From NCBI GenBank assembly GCA_017542245.1, contig JAFXXN010000029.1:1-64000 (forward strand): a DNA stretch of 64,000 bases, given 5' to 3'. Position 1 is the stretch's first letter. Every line of letters starts with the position of its first letter. The translations under genes were made by a program, and so were the position numbers. Shown in pieces: positions 23,929-33,657 of this stretch. Below the pieces are notes generated by a model that was not told the origin of the DNA, did no database searches, and saw nothing but the letters and a program-made list of their open reading frames with translations. Source of the DNA: Lachnospiraceae bacterium (GTDB lineage: Bacteria > Bacillota > Clostridia > Lachnospirales > Lachnospiraceae).

Positions 23929-25620
23929 ATGGAGTATATTATCGGAGCTGCAGTTCTGCTGGTCGTATTTTTTGCAGTTGGAATATATATGCAGAAGTCA
24001 GCTGAGAAGAAAAACGAAGAGAGAATCAGAAAGAATTTCGGACTTGTTCCTGAAATTGAGTTTTCCTATGAAAAATATGAATCTATAGCATATTTTTTCA
24101 AGGAGATGAAAAAGAAATATCCCGAAGATGAGAAACATTGCATAATTGATGATATAACCTGGCATGATCTTGATATGGATAAAGTTTATATCACGCTTTG
24201 TGCAACTCAGTGTTCTATAGGTGAAGAATATCTTTATTATCTGTTAAGAACTCCTGTTCTTGACAGCGAAGAACTGGAAAAAAGAGAAAAATTAATAAAA
24301 TACTTTTCGGAAAATGAGGAAGTAAGAGTTTCTCTTCAGAAGGAACTGTATAAAGCAGGCCATATTTCAAAGATTTCCGTATATGAATATCTTAATCGGT
24401 TGGAACAGGTTAACGATGATAATAATTTTATGCATGTTTTATGCATATTGCTATTAGTTGGAGCAATTGCATCGATATTTGTTGTTCCGGTATTCGGAAT
24501 AATAGGTACACTTGGAGTTTTCTTCTATAATGTTATCAGCTATTTTAAAAGAAAAAGCGAGATTGAAAACTATTATTCCGTAGTTGCATATATACTGAGG
24601 ACTTTGGAAGTAATCGGTAAAATCAGCTCAATAGAGAGCGAAGAGTTAAAGCCGTATACAAAAATCCTTACAGAACAGAGAAAACAGTTTAAGGATATTA
24701 CGAGGGGCGCATCTTTGATTGTTTCAAAGAACAGCAGCGGAAATGTGCTTGAAGTAGCACTTGACTATCTCAGAATGGCAACGCATATAGACCTCATCAG
24801 GTTTAACATAATGCTGTCCAGGCTTAAAAACAAAAAAAGTGAATTCGACAAGATATTTGAAAACGTCGGTCTTCTTGATGCTATGACGGCTGTAGCTTCA
24901 TACAGAAAACTGATGGGAAGATGGTGTATTCCGGAACTTGATAAATCAGGTAAAGGCATACATACCGAGAATGTATTTCATCCTATGATAATCGATCCGG
25001 TAAAAAACAGCTTTAACGAAGAAGGCAATGTGCTTCTTACCGGTTCAAATGCTTCAGGAAAATCTACATTTATAAAAACGATTGCGATCAACTCGATACT
25101 TGCTCAGAGCATACATACGGTTTTGGCTGATTCTTACAAGGCTTTATTCTTCAAATGCATGACTTCCATGGCACTGTCAGATAATCTTTCCGATGGTGAA
25201 AGTTATTACATTGTTGAGATAAAGTCACTTAAAAGAATATGCGACAGCTTGAATGAGAAAGTACCGCTTTTGATATTCATTGATGAAGTTTTAAGAGGTA
25301 CGAATACTTTGGAAAGGATAGCTGCTTCTTCAAGGATTCTTTCGTATATCGGAGAAAGAAACTGTATGCTGTTTGCGGCAACTCATGATATAGAGCTGAC
25401 ATATATCCTGGAAAAGAATTTCAGCATGTATCATTTTGAAGAGAAAGTTGAAGATGACGGTGTACTGTTTGATTATAAGTTAAAAACAGGAAGAGCCGTA
25501 ACACGAAATGCAATACTGCTGTTAAAACTTTTAGGCTTTGAAAAAGAGATAACAGATAAGGCAGAAAAAGCCGCGGATGAATATATTACAAACGGCGAGT
25601 GGAGTGAGATAGAAAATTAA
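23929..25620 (+). CDS. Membrane-anchored MutS-family ATPase
   Basis: 563 residues. An N-terminal membrane helix (about 3-20) and a paired hydrophobic region (about 165-200) flank helical MutS-like core segments. The C-terminal ATPase has Walker A GSNASGKST (372-380), LLIFIDEVLRGTNTLERIAA as Walker B/D-loop, and ATHDIELT. MutS mismatch-binding (FYE) and connector domains are absent, and so is the Smr nuclease of MutS2. Similar proteins occur in Firmicutes without a known role. Adjacent to mutS (28 bases) and probably co-transcribed. Confidence 0.85.
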   Translation: MEYIIGAAVLLVVFFAVGIYMQKSAEKKNEERIRKNFGLVPEIEFSYEKYESIAYFFKEMKKKYPEDEKHCIIDDITWHDLDMDKVYITLCATQCSIGEEYLYYLLRTPVLDSEELEKREKLIKYFSENEEVRVSLQKELYKAGHISKISVYEYLNRLEQVNDDNNFMHVLCILLLVGAIASIFVVPVFGIIGTLGVFFYNVISYFKRKSEIENYYSVVAYILRTLEVIGKISSIESEELKPYTKILTEQRKQFKDITRGASLIVSKNSSGNVLEVALDYLRMATHIDLIRFNIMLSRLKNKKSEFDKIFENVGLLDAMTAVASYRKLMGRWCIPELDKSGKGIHTENVFHPMIIDPVKNSFNEEGNVLLTGSNASGKSTFIKTIAINSILAQSIHTVLADSYKALFFKCMTSMALSDNLSDGESYYIVEIKSLKRICDSLNEKVPLLIFIDEVLRGTNTLERIAASSRILSYIGERNCMLFAATHDIELTYILEKNFSMYHFEEKVEDDGVLFDYKLKTGRAVTRNAILLLKLLGFEKEITDKAEKAADEYITNGEWSEIEN

Positions 25621-25648
25621 AAGATCTTTTAGATGAGGAGCAGGATCC

Positions 25649-28318
25649 GTGAAAGAACAAAAAAACGAGCTTACACCTGTTATGGTGCAATATATGAACA
25701 TCAAAGAACAATACAAGGATTGTATTGTTTTTTACCGTCTCGGTGATTTTTATGAGATGTTCTTTGAAGATGCAAAAATTGCATCAAAGGAGCTCGAACT
25801 GACTCTTACAGGAAAGAACTGCGGGCTTGAGGAGCGTGCACCCATGTGCGGAGTTCCTTTCCATTCCTGTGAGGGATATATAACAAAACTTGTAGAAAAC
25901 GGGCATAAAGTAGCCATCTGTGAGCAGACTGAGGATCCGGCTCTTGCCAAAGGACTTGTCCGCCGCGAAGTTATAAGGGTTGTTACACCGGGTACAAATA
26001 TAAATCCACAAGCTCTGGATGAGAGCAGAAATAACTATCTCGCCGGAGTTTATTATTGTGATGATATGTATGGAATGGCTTCTCTTGATGTATCTACGGG
26101 AGATTTTTTCATACAGGAATTTGAAGCGCTTTCAAAGATAAATGACGAACTTTATAAACTGGCTCCGAGGGAATTAATCTGTAATGAGGCGTTTCTTATA
26201 TGCGGCCTGGATTTTACGGCTGTTAAGGAGAAACTAAATACTGTGGTCGGAACAGTGGGCAGTGATTATTTTGATTCTGTAAAGTGTGAAAAGGTTCTGG
26301 CTTCGCATTTTAAATGCAAAGACTGTTCTGCTTTGGGGATAAATATTTACCCTGCCGCAAAAGCTGCTGCCGGAGCGGTTTTAAGATATGCACTTGAAAC
26401 ACAGATGATATCTCTAGATCATGTAACTTCAATAGTGCCGTTTGTTTCGGGAAAGTATATGCTTCTTGACAGTCAGACAAGAAGAAATCTTGAACTTACG
26501 GAGACCATGCGTGACAAGAATAAAAAAGGCTCTCTTCTTAATGTTCTTGATAAAACAGGAACCGCAATGGGAGCAAGAATGCTTAGAAACATGGTTGAAC
26601 AGCCGCTTTTGGAAAAAGATGAGATTGAAAAAAGACTGGATGCCGTAGAAGATCTTAACAGGAATATTCTTAACAGAGAGGAAATAAGAGAATATCTTAA
26701 TTCTATTTATGACCTTGAAAGGCTGGCCGGAAGGATCAGCTACAGAAGCGCAAACCCTCGTGATATGATAGCATTTGCTGCCTCTGCTTCAATGATAGCA
26801 CCTATAAGACTGGTACTGTCCGAATTTGAATCGGAACTGCTTAAGGAGCTTTGTGAAGATATAGATCCGTTGAACGATTTAAAGGAAGTGATCAACGATA
26901 CCATAAATGATGATCCGCCGATAAATATACGTGAAGGAGGTATTATAAGGGATGGTTACAGCCTGGAAATAGATGAGCTTAGATCTGCAAAATCAGAAGG
27001 CAAAAACTGGCTTGCACAGCTTGAAGCACGTGAAAGAGAAGCTACGGGCATTAAAAATTTAAGGATCAAATACAGCAGAGTGTTTGGATACTGTCTTGAG
27101 GTAACAAATTCTTACAAAGACATGATACCTGAAAACTGGATAAGAAAACAGACACTTACGACCGCTGAACGATATACTACACCGGAGTTAAAGGAGCTGG
27201 AGGATAAAATAGTTCATGCTGAAGACAGGCTTGTAAGCCTGGAGTATGATATTTTTACCGATCTTAGGGAAAAAATAGCTTCAAATATTGTAAGAATACA
27301 GAAGACGGCTAAAAAAATTGCTTATGTAGACAGTCTGTGTTCGCTAAGTTTTGTGGCAGAAAGAAATGGATATGTACGTCCTCATTTGAATGAAAACGGT
27401 GTAATTGATATAAAGGACGGGCGTCATCCGGTAGTAGAAAAAGTACTTAAAGATTCTGATTTTGTTGCAAATGATACATATCTTGATGATAAAACAAACA
27501 GAATAGCGATTATAACCGGTCCAAATATGGCAGGAAAATCCACATATATGCGTCAGACTGCACTGATAGTGCTTATGGCGCAGATGGGAAGTTTTGTTCC
27601 TGCTTCATCGGCAGATATAGGGCTTGTAGACAGGGTGTTTACACGTGTAGGTGCTTCGGATGACTTAGCTTCAGGACAAAGTACATTTATGGTTGAAATG
27701 AATGAAGTATCCCAGATTATGCAGAACGCTACTTCAAAAAGCCTTTTAATACTGGATGAGATAGGCAGAGGTACAAGTACATTTGACGGTCTGGCTATTG
27801 CATGGGCGGTTGTCGAACATGTGGCCGATTCAGAGAAGATAGGGGCAAAAACACTGTTTGCTACTCATTATCATGAATTAACAGAACTTGAAGACAGACT
27901 TGATTGTGTCAAAAATTTCAGCATTGCCGTAAAAGAACAGGGAGAAGATATCATTTTCTTAAGAAAAATCGTTAAAGGCGGAGCTGATAAGAGCTACGGC
28001 ATACAGGTAGCACGGCTTGCGGGATTACCGGAAGATATATTGAAAAGAGCCGGAGAAATAGTTGAAGTATTAAGCTTAAACGATATTAATTCTCATGACA
28101 GAAGCGAGATGATAAAAACAGGCGGTACGGTAGCTGATAAGTATAAAACTTCAAAGCGCGGAAAGAAAAACGAACTTGAAGAAAACCAGCTCAGTCTTTT
28201 TGCTGAACGAAAACATGAAAATATCCTTGAAGATATCAAAGAACTCGATCTGATGTCCATAACGCCTATCCAGGCATTAAATAAGCTTTCGGAACTACAG
28301 GAAGAACTTAGAAGATAA
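25649..28318 (+). CDS. mutS: DNA mismatch repair protein MutS
   Basis: 889 residues, normal. Recognises mismatches through GDFYEMF (Phe34, Glu36). Walker A GPNMAGKST lies at 624-632, with DEIGRGTSTFDG and FATHYHELTEL. The C-terminal QLSLFAERKHENI segment resembles a beta-clamp-binding motif (QLSLF). The start is GTG, preceded by GAGGAGCAGG and agreeing with the family N-terminus. mutL starts 10 bases later. Confidence 0.98.
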   Translation: MKEQKNELTPVMVQYMNIKEQYKDCIVFYRLGDFYEMFFEDAKIASKELELTLTGKNCGLEERAPMCGVPFHSCEGYITKLVENGHKVAICEQTEDPALAKGLVRREVIRVVTPGTNINPQALDESRNNYLAGVYYCDDMYGMASLDVSTGDFFIQEFEALSKINDELYKLAPRELICNEAFLICGLDFTAVKEKLNTVVGTVGSDYFDSVKCEKVLASHFKCKDCSALGINIYPAAKAAAGAVLRYALETQMISLDHVTSIVPFVSGKYMLLDSQTRRNLELTETMRDKNKKGSLLNVLDKTGTAMGARMLRNMVEQPLLEKDEIEKRLDAVEDLNRNILNREEIREYLNSIYDLERLAGRISYRSANPRDMIAFAASASMIAPIRLVLSEFESELLKELCEDIDPLNDLKEVINDTINDDPPINIREGGIIRDGYSLEIDELRSAKSEGKNWLAQLEAREREATGIKNLRIKYSRVFGYCLEVTNSYKDMIPENWIRKQTLTTAERYTTPELKELEDKIVHAEDRLVSLEYDIFTDLREKIASNIVRIQKTAKKIAYVDSLCSLSFVAERNGYVRPHLNENGVIDIKDGRHPVVEKVLKDSDFVANDTYLDDKTNRIAIITGPNMAGKSTYMRQTALIVLMAQMGSFVPASSADIGLVDRVFTRVGASDDLASGQSTFMVEMNEVSQIMQNATSKSLLILDEIGRGTSTFDGLAIAWAVVEHVADSEKIGAKTLFATHYHELTELEDRLDCVKNFSIAVKEQGEDIIFLRKIVKGGADKSYGIQVARLAGLPEDILKRAGEIVEVLSLNDINSHDRSEMIKTGGTVADKYKTSKRGKKNELEENQLSLFAERKHENILEDIKELDLMSITPIQALNKLSELQEELRR

Positions 28319-28328
28319 GGTAAGAAAA

Positions 28329-30563
28329 ATGAGCAGAATAAATGTCTTAGATAAAAGTACCATAAATCAGATAGCTGCCGGTGAAGTTATCGACAGACCG
28401 GCTTCCATAATAAAAGAACTTGTTGAAAATTCAATAGATGCAGGAGCTACTGCCGTTTCTGTTGAAATAAAGGGTGGCGGCATTGACCTTATAAGAATAA
28501 CCGACAATGGTTCAGGTATAGAAAAAGACGATATAAGGGTAGCTTTTATAAGACATACGACAAGTAAGATAAAAACAGCCGAAGATCTTTCATATATCAC
28601 TTCCTTAGGCTTCAGAGGAGAAGCACTTGCGAGTATAGCTGCAGTTGCGGATGTTGAACTGATAACAAAGACTAAAGATGAACTTTCGGCTTCAAGATTT
28701 TTAATCGGTGGCGGCGAAGAAAAGTCTTTTGAGGATATAGGTGCTCCGAATGGGACGACTTTTATCATAAGAGATGTATTTAAGTACGTTCCTGTAAGAC
28801 GAAAATTTCTAAAGAGTTCTGCTACAGAAGGTTCGTATTGTAATGAGATAGTTGAGAGAATAGCTCTTTCACATCCTGAAGTCAGTATAAAATATATAAA
28901 TAACGGAAGAAATATCATTTTTACTAACGGAAGCTCAAAAATGAAGGACATTATTTTCGGCATATACGGAAGAGATGTAGCCTCAGAAATAATAGAACTA
29001 AATTTTGTGAGCGAGAGAAATATAAAAGTGTCAGGATGTATCTGCAGACCGGTAGTGGTAAGAAATAACAGAAACACCGAAAATTATTTTGTAAACGGAC
29101 GTTTTATAAGAAATCAGGTAATATTTAAGGCAATAGAAGATGCATATCAGCCTTTCTTAATGCAGCATAAATATCCTTTTACAGCCTTGTATATAAATAT
29201 TGATCCTGCAACTATGGATGTAAACGTTCATCCTTCAAAACAGGAGGTAAGGTTTGAAAATCCTGAGGCTGTGTATAATGCTGTTTATACAGCTGTTACA
29301 GAAGCTCTGTCCGACAAGGCGCTTATTCATAAGGCAGAAAGGAATGACCATCTTTTAAAAGAGGATGAAGAACGAAAGAAACAGTATATTCCCGAACCCT
29401 TTGAAGTTAATCTGAAGAAAAAAATATCAGAAGGAAATGGGACCGTCACAGTCAGACCGGCTGTAAGAGAAGAACAAACTGTTAAAGAACAGCCTGTCGC
29501 ATATGGTGGTCAGGTTGTAAAGGAACAGTCGGTAAAATATGAGGGTCAGATTGTAAAGAATCAGCCGGCGGTAAATGAAGTACGGAATGTTAAAGAACAG
29601 TCCCTGATATATGGCAGTCAGATTGCAAAAGAGCAATCGGCAGTATATGAAGAAGGAATGGTAAGGGAACAACCGGCAGTATATGAAGAACAGATTGTTA
29701 AAGGACAAAATAATGAATATAAAGAACCTGAGAAGCGCTTTGAAATAAATGAAATTGCAGAAAAAAGGGAAATCGTAGAAAATATAGAATCTCCGGAACA
29801 TATTGAACTCCGAAATAATGCTGAAATCAGCGAAAAGACTGATTTAGATAAAAGCACAGAAAAGACAGATAATAAACCGGACGTTGAAGTTAAGTATAAA
29901 CAGGCATCTTTATTTGATAATGATAACAATATTGAAAATGACCGTGAGCGTCATATCGAGACCAGGAGCGAATTTAACAGTGTATTTGCAGGTGGATACA
30001 GAATAGTCGGACAGATATTTGCAACATACTGGATTATTGAATCAGGTGGGTGCGCATATATTATTGACCAGCATGCCGCCCATGAAAAGGTTTTGTATGA
30101 AAAGTTTATGAAAAATATTGGAACCGATAATTCAACTCAGCTTTTGAGTCCGCCGCTTATTATTTCTCTTTCTTCCCAGGAGGAGGCAGTAGCACAGGAA
30201 TACAGAGATGAACTCACAAAATACGGCTTTGTACTTGAGCATTTCGGCGGCCATGAATATGCATTATCAGAGATTCCTTTAAATCTGTACGGTCTGGATG
30301 CCAAAACGATGCTTTTGGAACTTCTTGATGAACTTGCTAATGATATAAAGGGAAGTGTAATAAAAAGCATCAAGGAAAAGATTGCCACATGTGCATGTAA
30401 GGCAGCAGTTAAGGGAAATACGGAATTGAGCGAGGCAGAGGTGAAAGAGCTTTTAAAAATGTTGCTTGAAGCAGAAAATCCTTTTAACTGTCCTCATGGC
30501 AGACCTGTTATTATAGATGTGACAAAACATGAGATTGAGAAAAAATTTAAGCGTATATTGTAA
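28329..30563 (+). CDS. mutL: DNA mismatch repair endonuclease MutL with a repeat-bearing linker
   Basis: 744 residues, longer than most MutL (about 620-650). The N-terminal GHKL ATPase has ELVENSIDAG, DNGSGI and GFRGEALASI. The C-terminal domain has the endonuclease motif DQHAAHE (from Asp580) and the zinc-site CPHGRP (from Cys721), so nicking activity is expected. The linker (about 340-550) contains six 12-residue repeats, the source of the extra length. Starts 10 bases after mutS. Confidence 0.97.
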   Translation: MSRINVLDKSTINQIAAGEVIDRPASIIKELVENSIDAGATAVSVEIKGGGIDLIRITDNGSGIEKDDIRVAFIRHTTSKIKTAEDLSYITSLGFRGEALASIAAVADVELITKTKDELSASRFLIGGGEEKSFEDIGAPNGTTFIIRDVFKYVPVRRKFLKSSATEGSYCNEIVERIALSHPEVSIKYINNGRNIIFTNGSSKMKDIIFGIYGRDVASEIIELNFVSERNIKVSGCICRPVVVRNNRNTENYFVNGRFIRNQVIFKAIEDAYQPFLMQHKYPFTALYINIDPATMDVNVHPSKQEVRFENPEAVYNAVYTAVTEALSDKALIHKAERNDHLLKEDEERKKQYIPEPFEVNLKKKISEGNGTVTVRPAVREEQTVKEQPVAYGGQVVKEQSVKYEGQIVKNQPAVNEVRNVKEQSLIYGSQIAKEQSAVYEEGMVREQPAVYEEQIVKGQNNEYKEPEKRFEINEIAEKREIVENIESPEHIELRNNAEISEKTDLDKSTEKTDNKPDVEVKYKQASLFDNDNNIENDRERHIETRSEFNSVFAGGYRIVGQIFATYWIIESGGCAYIIDQHAAHEKVLYEKFMKNIGTDNSTQLLSPPLIISLSSQEEAVAQEYRDELTKYGFVLEHFGGHEYALSEIPLNLYGLDAKTMLLELLDELANDIKGSVIKSIKEKIATCACKAAVKGNTELSEAEVKELLKMLLEAENPFNCPHGRPVIIDVTKHEIEKKFKRIL
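29481..29714 (+). repeat. 36-bp in-frame tandem repeats in the mutL linker
   Basis: Six full diverged units and one partial unit encode a 12-residue motif close to VKEQSAVYEEQI (residues 385-456, then partial). Units begin at 29481, 29517, 29553, 29589, 29625 and 29661. Length changes would keep the frame. Confidence 0.88.
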
Positions 30564-30590
30564 CAATATTGATTAATAAAAGGAGTATTC

Positions 30591-31547
30591 ATGGTAAACA
30601 AACCACCCCTTATCATTATTTCAGGACCGACGGCGGTCGGAAAGACAGCACTTTCGGTTGAACTTGCAAGGCTTACGGATGGCGAGATTATTTCTGCCGA
30701 TTCCATGCAGGTATACCGAAAAATGAATATCGGAACCGCAAAGATCACCGAAGAAGAAAAAAAGGGAATACCTCATTATCTGATAGATATTATGGATCCT
30801 GACGGGAAATTTGATGTTACAGTCTTTAAACAGATGGCATCAGAATGCATAGACGATATTCTGTCCAGGGGAAAACTCCCGATAATTGTCGGCGGGACAG
30901 GGTTTTATATTCAATCTGTTTTGTATGATGTTGATTTCGCCGACTATGATGAAGACCGTCGGGCAGAAGTAAAGATTCAGCTTGAAGAAGAACTTGAGCA
31001 GAATGGCATTGACTATATGTTTGAGATGTTAAAAAGCGTTGATCCGGTATATGCCGAAATTATACATAAAAATAATGTGAGAAGGGTTATTCACGGTCTT
31101 GAATATAATATACTGACCGGAAACAGACTTTCGGAACATAATGAAGAACAGCGTGAGAGAACAAGCAGATTTAACTTTCTATACTGTGTTTTAAATGATG
31201 AAAGAGTAAAAATCTACGGTAGAATAAATACAAGAGTTGATGAAATGTTAAGGCAGGGACTTGCCGATGAGGTCAGAAATCTTCTGGCGGAAGGTTATTC
31301 AAGGGATTTAAGATCGATGCAGGGCCTCGGGTATAAAGAGATGGCGGATTATTTAAGCGGCGATTGTTCTTATGCGGAAGCTGTGGAACTGATAAAAAGG
31401 GATACGCGACACTTTGCAAAGAAACAGCTCACGTGGTTTAAACGGGAGCGTGATGTATGTGAAGTTAACCGTTCAAATTTTAACAATAAAAAAGAAATGC
31501 TTGATTTTATAATGTCCGGAGCAGAATTGCGTGGCATAATAGGATGA
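30591..31547 (+). CDS. miaA: tRNA dimethylallyltransferase MiaA
   Basis: 318 residues. Transfers the dimethylallyl group to A37 of tRNAs reading UNN codons. P-loop GPTAVGKT (12-19), catalytic ISADSMQVYRKM, the GGTGFYIQ block and a C-terminal TRHFAKKQLTWFKR motif are intact. Ribosome site AAAGGAG; starts 27 bases after mutL, the usual mutSL-miaA order. Confidence 0.97.
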   Translation: MVNKPPLIIISGPTAVGKTALSVELARLTDGEIISADSMQVYRKMNIGTAKITEEEKKGIPHYLIDIMDPDGKFDVTVFKQMASECIDDILSRGKLPIIVGGTGFYIQSVLYDVDFADYDEDRRAEVKIQLEEELEQNGIDYMFEMLKSVDPVYAEIIHKNNVRRVIHGLEYNILTGNRLSEHNEEQRERTSRFNFLYCVLNDERVKIYGRINTRVDEMLRQGLADEVRNLLAEGYSRDLRSMQGLGYKEMADYLSGDCSYAEAVELIKRDTRHFAKKQLTWFKRERDVCEVNRSNFNNKKEMLDFIMSGAELRGIIG

Positions 31548-31565
31548 GTAAAGCAGAGGATAAAA

Positions 31566-32840
31566 ATGGAAACTAAGGATATGTTGGAAAGTTTTGGGCT
31601 TTCGAAAGAAACTATAGCACTCGGAGAAAAATTTGAGGCAGAGCTTAAAGAAAGATTTGAAGAAATTGACAGAACGGCTGAATACAACCAGCTAAAAGTA
31701 ATAAAAGCCATGCAGGATAACAGGCTCAGCGATATTCATTTTGCAGCAACTACAGGATACGGATACAATGATATCGGACGTGAAACCCTTGAAAAAGTGT
31801 ATGCATCCGTTTTCCATACTGAAGATGCACTTGTAAGGCCTCAGATCACATGCGGAACACATGCTCTTACCATTGCACTTGCAGCCATATTAAGACCGGG
31901 GGATGAATTATTAAGTCCGGTCGGGAAACCGTACGATACTCTTGAAGGTGTTATCGGGATAAAAGAGCAGAAAGGATCATTAAGCGAGTTTGGTGTAAGC
32001 TACAGGCAGGTGGATCTTCTTGAAGACGGAAGTTTTGACTATGAAGGGATTAGAAAAGCCATAAATACCAAGACCAAAATGGTAACCATTCAGCGGTCAA
32101 AGGGATATCAGACAAGACCGACTCTTTCGGTTGAAAGAATAGGCGAGCTGATATCTTTTATCAGAAGCATAAAACCGGAAGTAGTCATAATGGTTGATAA
32201 CTGTTACGGGGAGTTTGTTGAAAAAAAAGAGCCTTCGGATGTCGGCGCTGATCTGTGCGTGGGTTCATTGATCAAGAATCCCGGCGGCGGGCTGGTAGCT
32301 TCCGGCGGATATATTGCAGGAAAAACTGAATATATTGAAAGCTGTGCATTCCGCCTTACAGCTCCGGGACTGGGAAAAGAAGTCGGAGCTACTTTGGGGA
32401 TAAATCAGAGTATGTTCCAGGGGCTTTTCCTTGCACCGACCGTAGTAGCTTCAGCACTAAAGGGAGCTATTTTTGCCGCAAGGATTTATGAGAGCCTGGG
32501 ATATAAATGTATTCCAAACGGAACAGAACCCAGATATGATATTATCCAGGCCGTAACACTTGGATCGGCAGATAAACTTATAGCATTTTGCGGCGGTATA
32601 CAGGCAGCATCACCGGTGGACAGTTTTGTTGTTCCTGAGGGCTGGGCAATGCCGGGCTATAACAGTGATGTCATAATGGCTGCAGGGAACTTTATTCAGG
32701 GTTCTTCCATTGAGCTTTCAGCTGACGGACCGATAACTGAACCTTATGCGGTATACTTCCAGGGAGGACTCACATGGTATCATGCAAAACTGGGAATACT
32801 TACATCCCTTGACAGAGTTCTCAAGACAGCCAAAGACTAA
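31566..32840 (+). CDS. PLP-dependent 'aluminium resistance'/methionine gamma-lyase-family protein
   Basis: 424 residues of the fold-type I PLP family long named aluminium resistance protein. The expected Schiff-base lysine is Lys237 in SLIKNPGGGL, and VDNCYGEF supplies the PLP-ring Asp. Many annotations say methionine gamma-lyase, but the reaction is not settled. It is 18 bases after miaA, a conserved Clostridia neighbour. Confidence 0.88.
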   Translation: METKDMLESFGLSKETIALGEKFEAELKERFEEIDRTAEYNQLKVIKAMQDNRLSDIHFAATTGYGYNDIGRETLEKVYASVFHTEDALVRPQITCGTHALTIALAAILRPGDELLSPVGKPYDTLEGVIGIKEQKGSLSEFGVSYRQVDLLEDGSFDYEGIRKAINTKTKMVTIQRSKGYQTRPTLSVERIGELISFIRSIKPEVVIMVDNCYGEFVEKKEPSDVGADLCVGSLIKNPGGGLVASGGYIAGKTEYIESCAFRLTAPGLGKEVGATLGINQSMFQGLFLAPTVVASALKGAIFAARIYESLGYKCIPNGTEPRYDIIQAVTLGSADKLIAFCGGIQAASPVDSFVVPEGWAMPGYNSDVIMAAGNFIQGSSIELSADGPITEPYAVYFQGGLTWYHAKLGILTSLDRVLKTAKD

Positions 32841-32863
32841 AAAAGCAGAAAACGCTACAAAAC

Positions 32864-32892
32864 TTTACAGAATAAAAAAAGTATGATATAAT
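32864..32892 (+). promoter_or_regulatory. Promoter of the radC-mre block
   Basis: TTTACA (32864-32869), 17 bases, TATAAT (32887-32892), about 38 bases before radC. Confidence 0.78.
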
Positions 32893-32930
32893 AGAACAGT
32901 GTGCGGTACTGACATGAGTAGGAAAGGATA

Positions 32931-33626
32931 ATGATGAAATACCTAACAATCAAGGAACTTCCCGAAAGTGAAAGACCATATGAAAAGTGTGAAAAATACG
33001 GTCCGCAGGTGCTTACCGATTCGGAACTTCTGGCCATTATCATAAGGTCTGGAAGCCAAAACGAACGTTCAACCGAACTTGCTCATAAGATACTGCGTAT
33101 GAACGGAAACAGGTTCGGGATAAGTGTCTTAAATCACGTATCATTTAAAGAACTTACTGCAGTAAAGGGTATCGGACGCGTTAAGGCCATACAGCTTTTA
33201 GCTGTAGCGGAACTTTCCAAGAGAATGTCTATGGATATAAAGCGTGATGCAATAGAATTTGGAAATGCTGATTCTGTTGCAGGTTTTTTCATGGAAAGAA
33301 TGAGGCATTTGGAAACTGAGCAGACCCGTCTGGTCCTTCTTGATATGAAAATGAAGATGATATCGGAAAAAGTTATTTTTGAAGGGACTGTTGGAATGGC
33401 ACCTATGGAAGCACGTGAAATTTTACGCGAGGCTTTAAGAGCAGATGCAGTAAGCTTTATCTTATTACATAATCATCCGTCAGGAGATCCGACACCCAGC
33501 AGTACGGATATAAAGACGACAGGACGCATTAAAGAAGCGGCGGATCTCGTGGGGATAAAGCTGAAAGATCATATCATCATCGGAGATAATTGTTATGTAA
33601 GCCTGAAAAAATCGGGGCTTATCTGA
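32931..33626 (+). CDS. radC: RadC-family JAB/MPN-domain protein
   Basis: 231 residues. An N-terminal helix-hairpin-helix (FKELTAVKGIGRVKAIQL) and a C-terminal JAMM metal site with His180, His182 and Asp193 (HNHPSGDPTPS then STD). Once thought a recombination protein; its true role is uncertain. ATG 32931 has AGGAAAGGA upstream, and a second ATG follows at once. Upstream of mreB, as in B. subtilis. Confidence 0.94.
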   Translation: MMKYLTIKELPESERPYEKCEKYGPQVLTDSELLAIIIRSGSQNERSTELAHKILRMNGNRFGISVLNHVSFKELTAVKGIGRVKAIQLLAVAELSKRMSMDIKRDAIEFGNADSVAGFFMERMRHLETEQTRLVLLDMKMKMISEKVIFEGTVGMAPMEAREILREALRADAVSFILLHNHPSGDPTPSSTDIKTTGRIKEAADLVGIKLKDHIIIGDNCYVSLKKSGLI

Positions 33627-33657
33627 AATACATAATTTAGTATTGGGAGAAAAGGCT

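Noticed and set aside
28367-29077. 236-codon open frame on the minus strand opposite mutL
   Set aside because: Opposite-strand shadow of a strongly conserved gene; composition is Ser/Ile/Leu-rich, no ribosome site, no family features.
30564-30590. hfq expected near miaA
   Set aside because: No hfq-like frame lies between mutL, miaA and the PLP gene.
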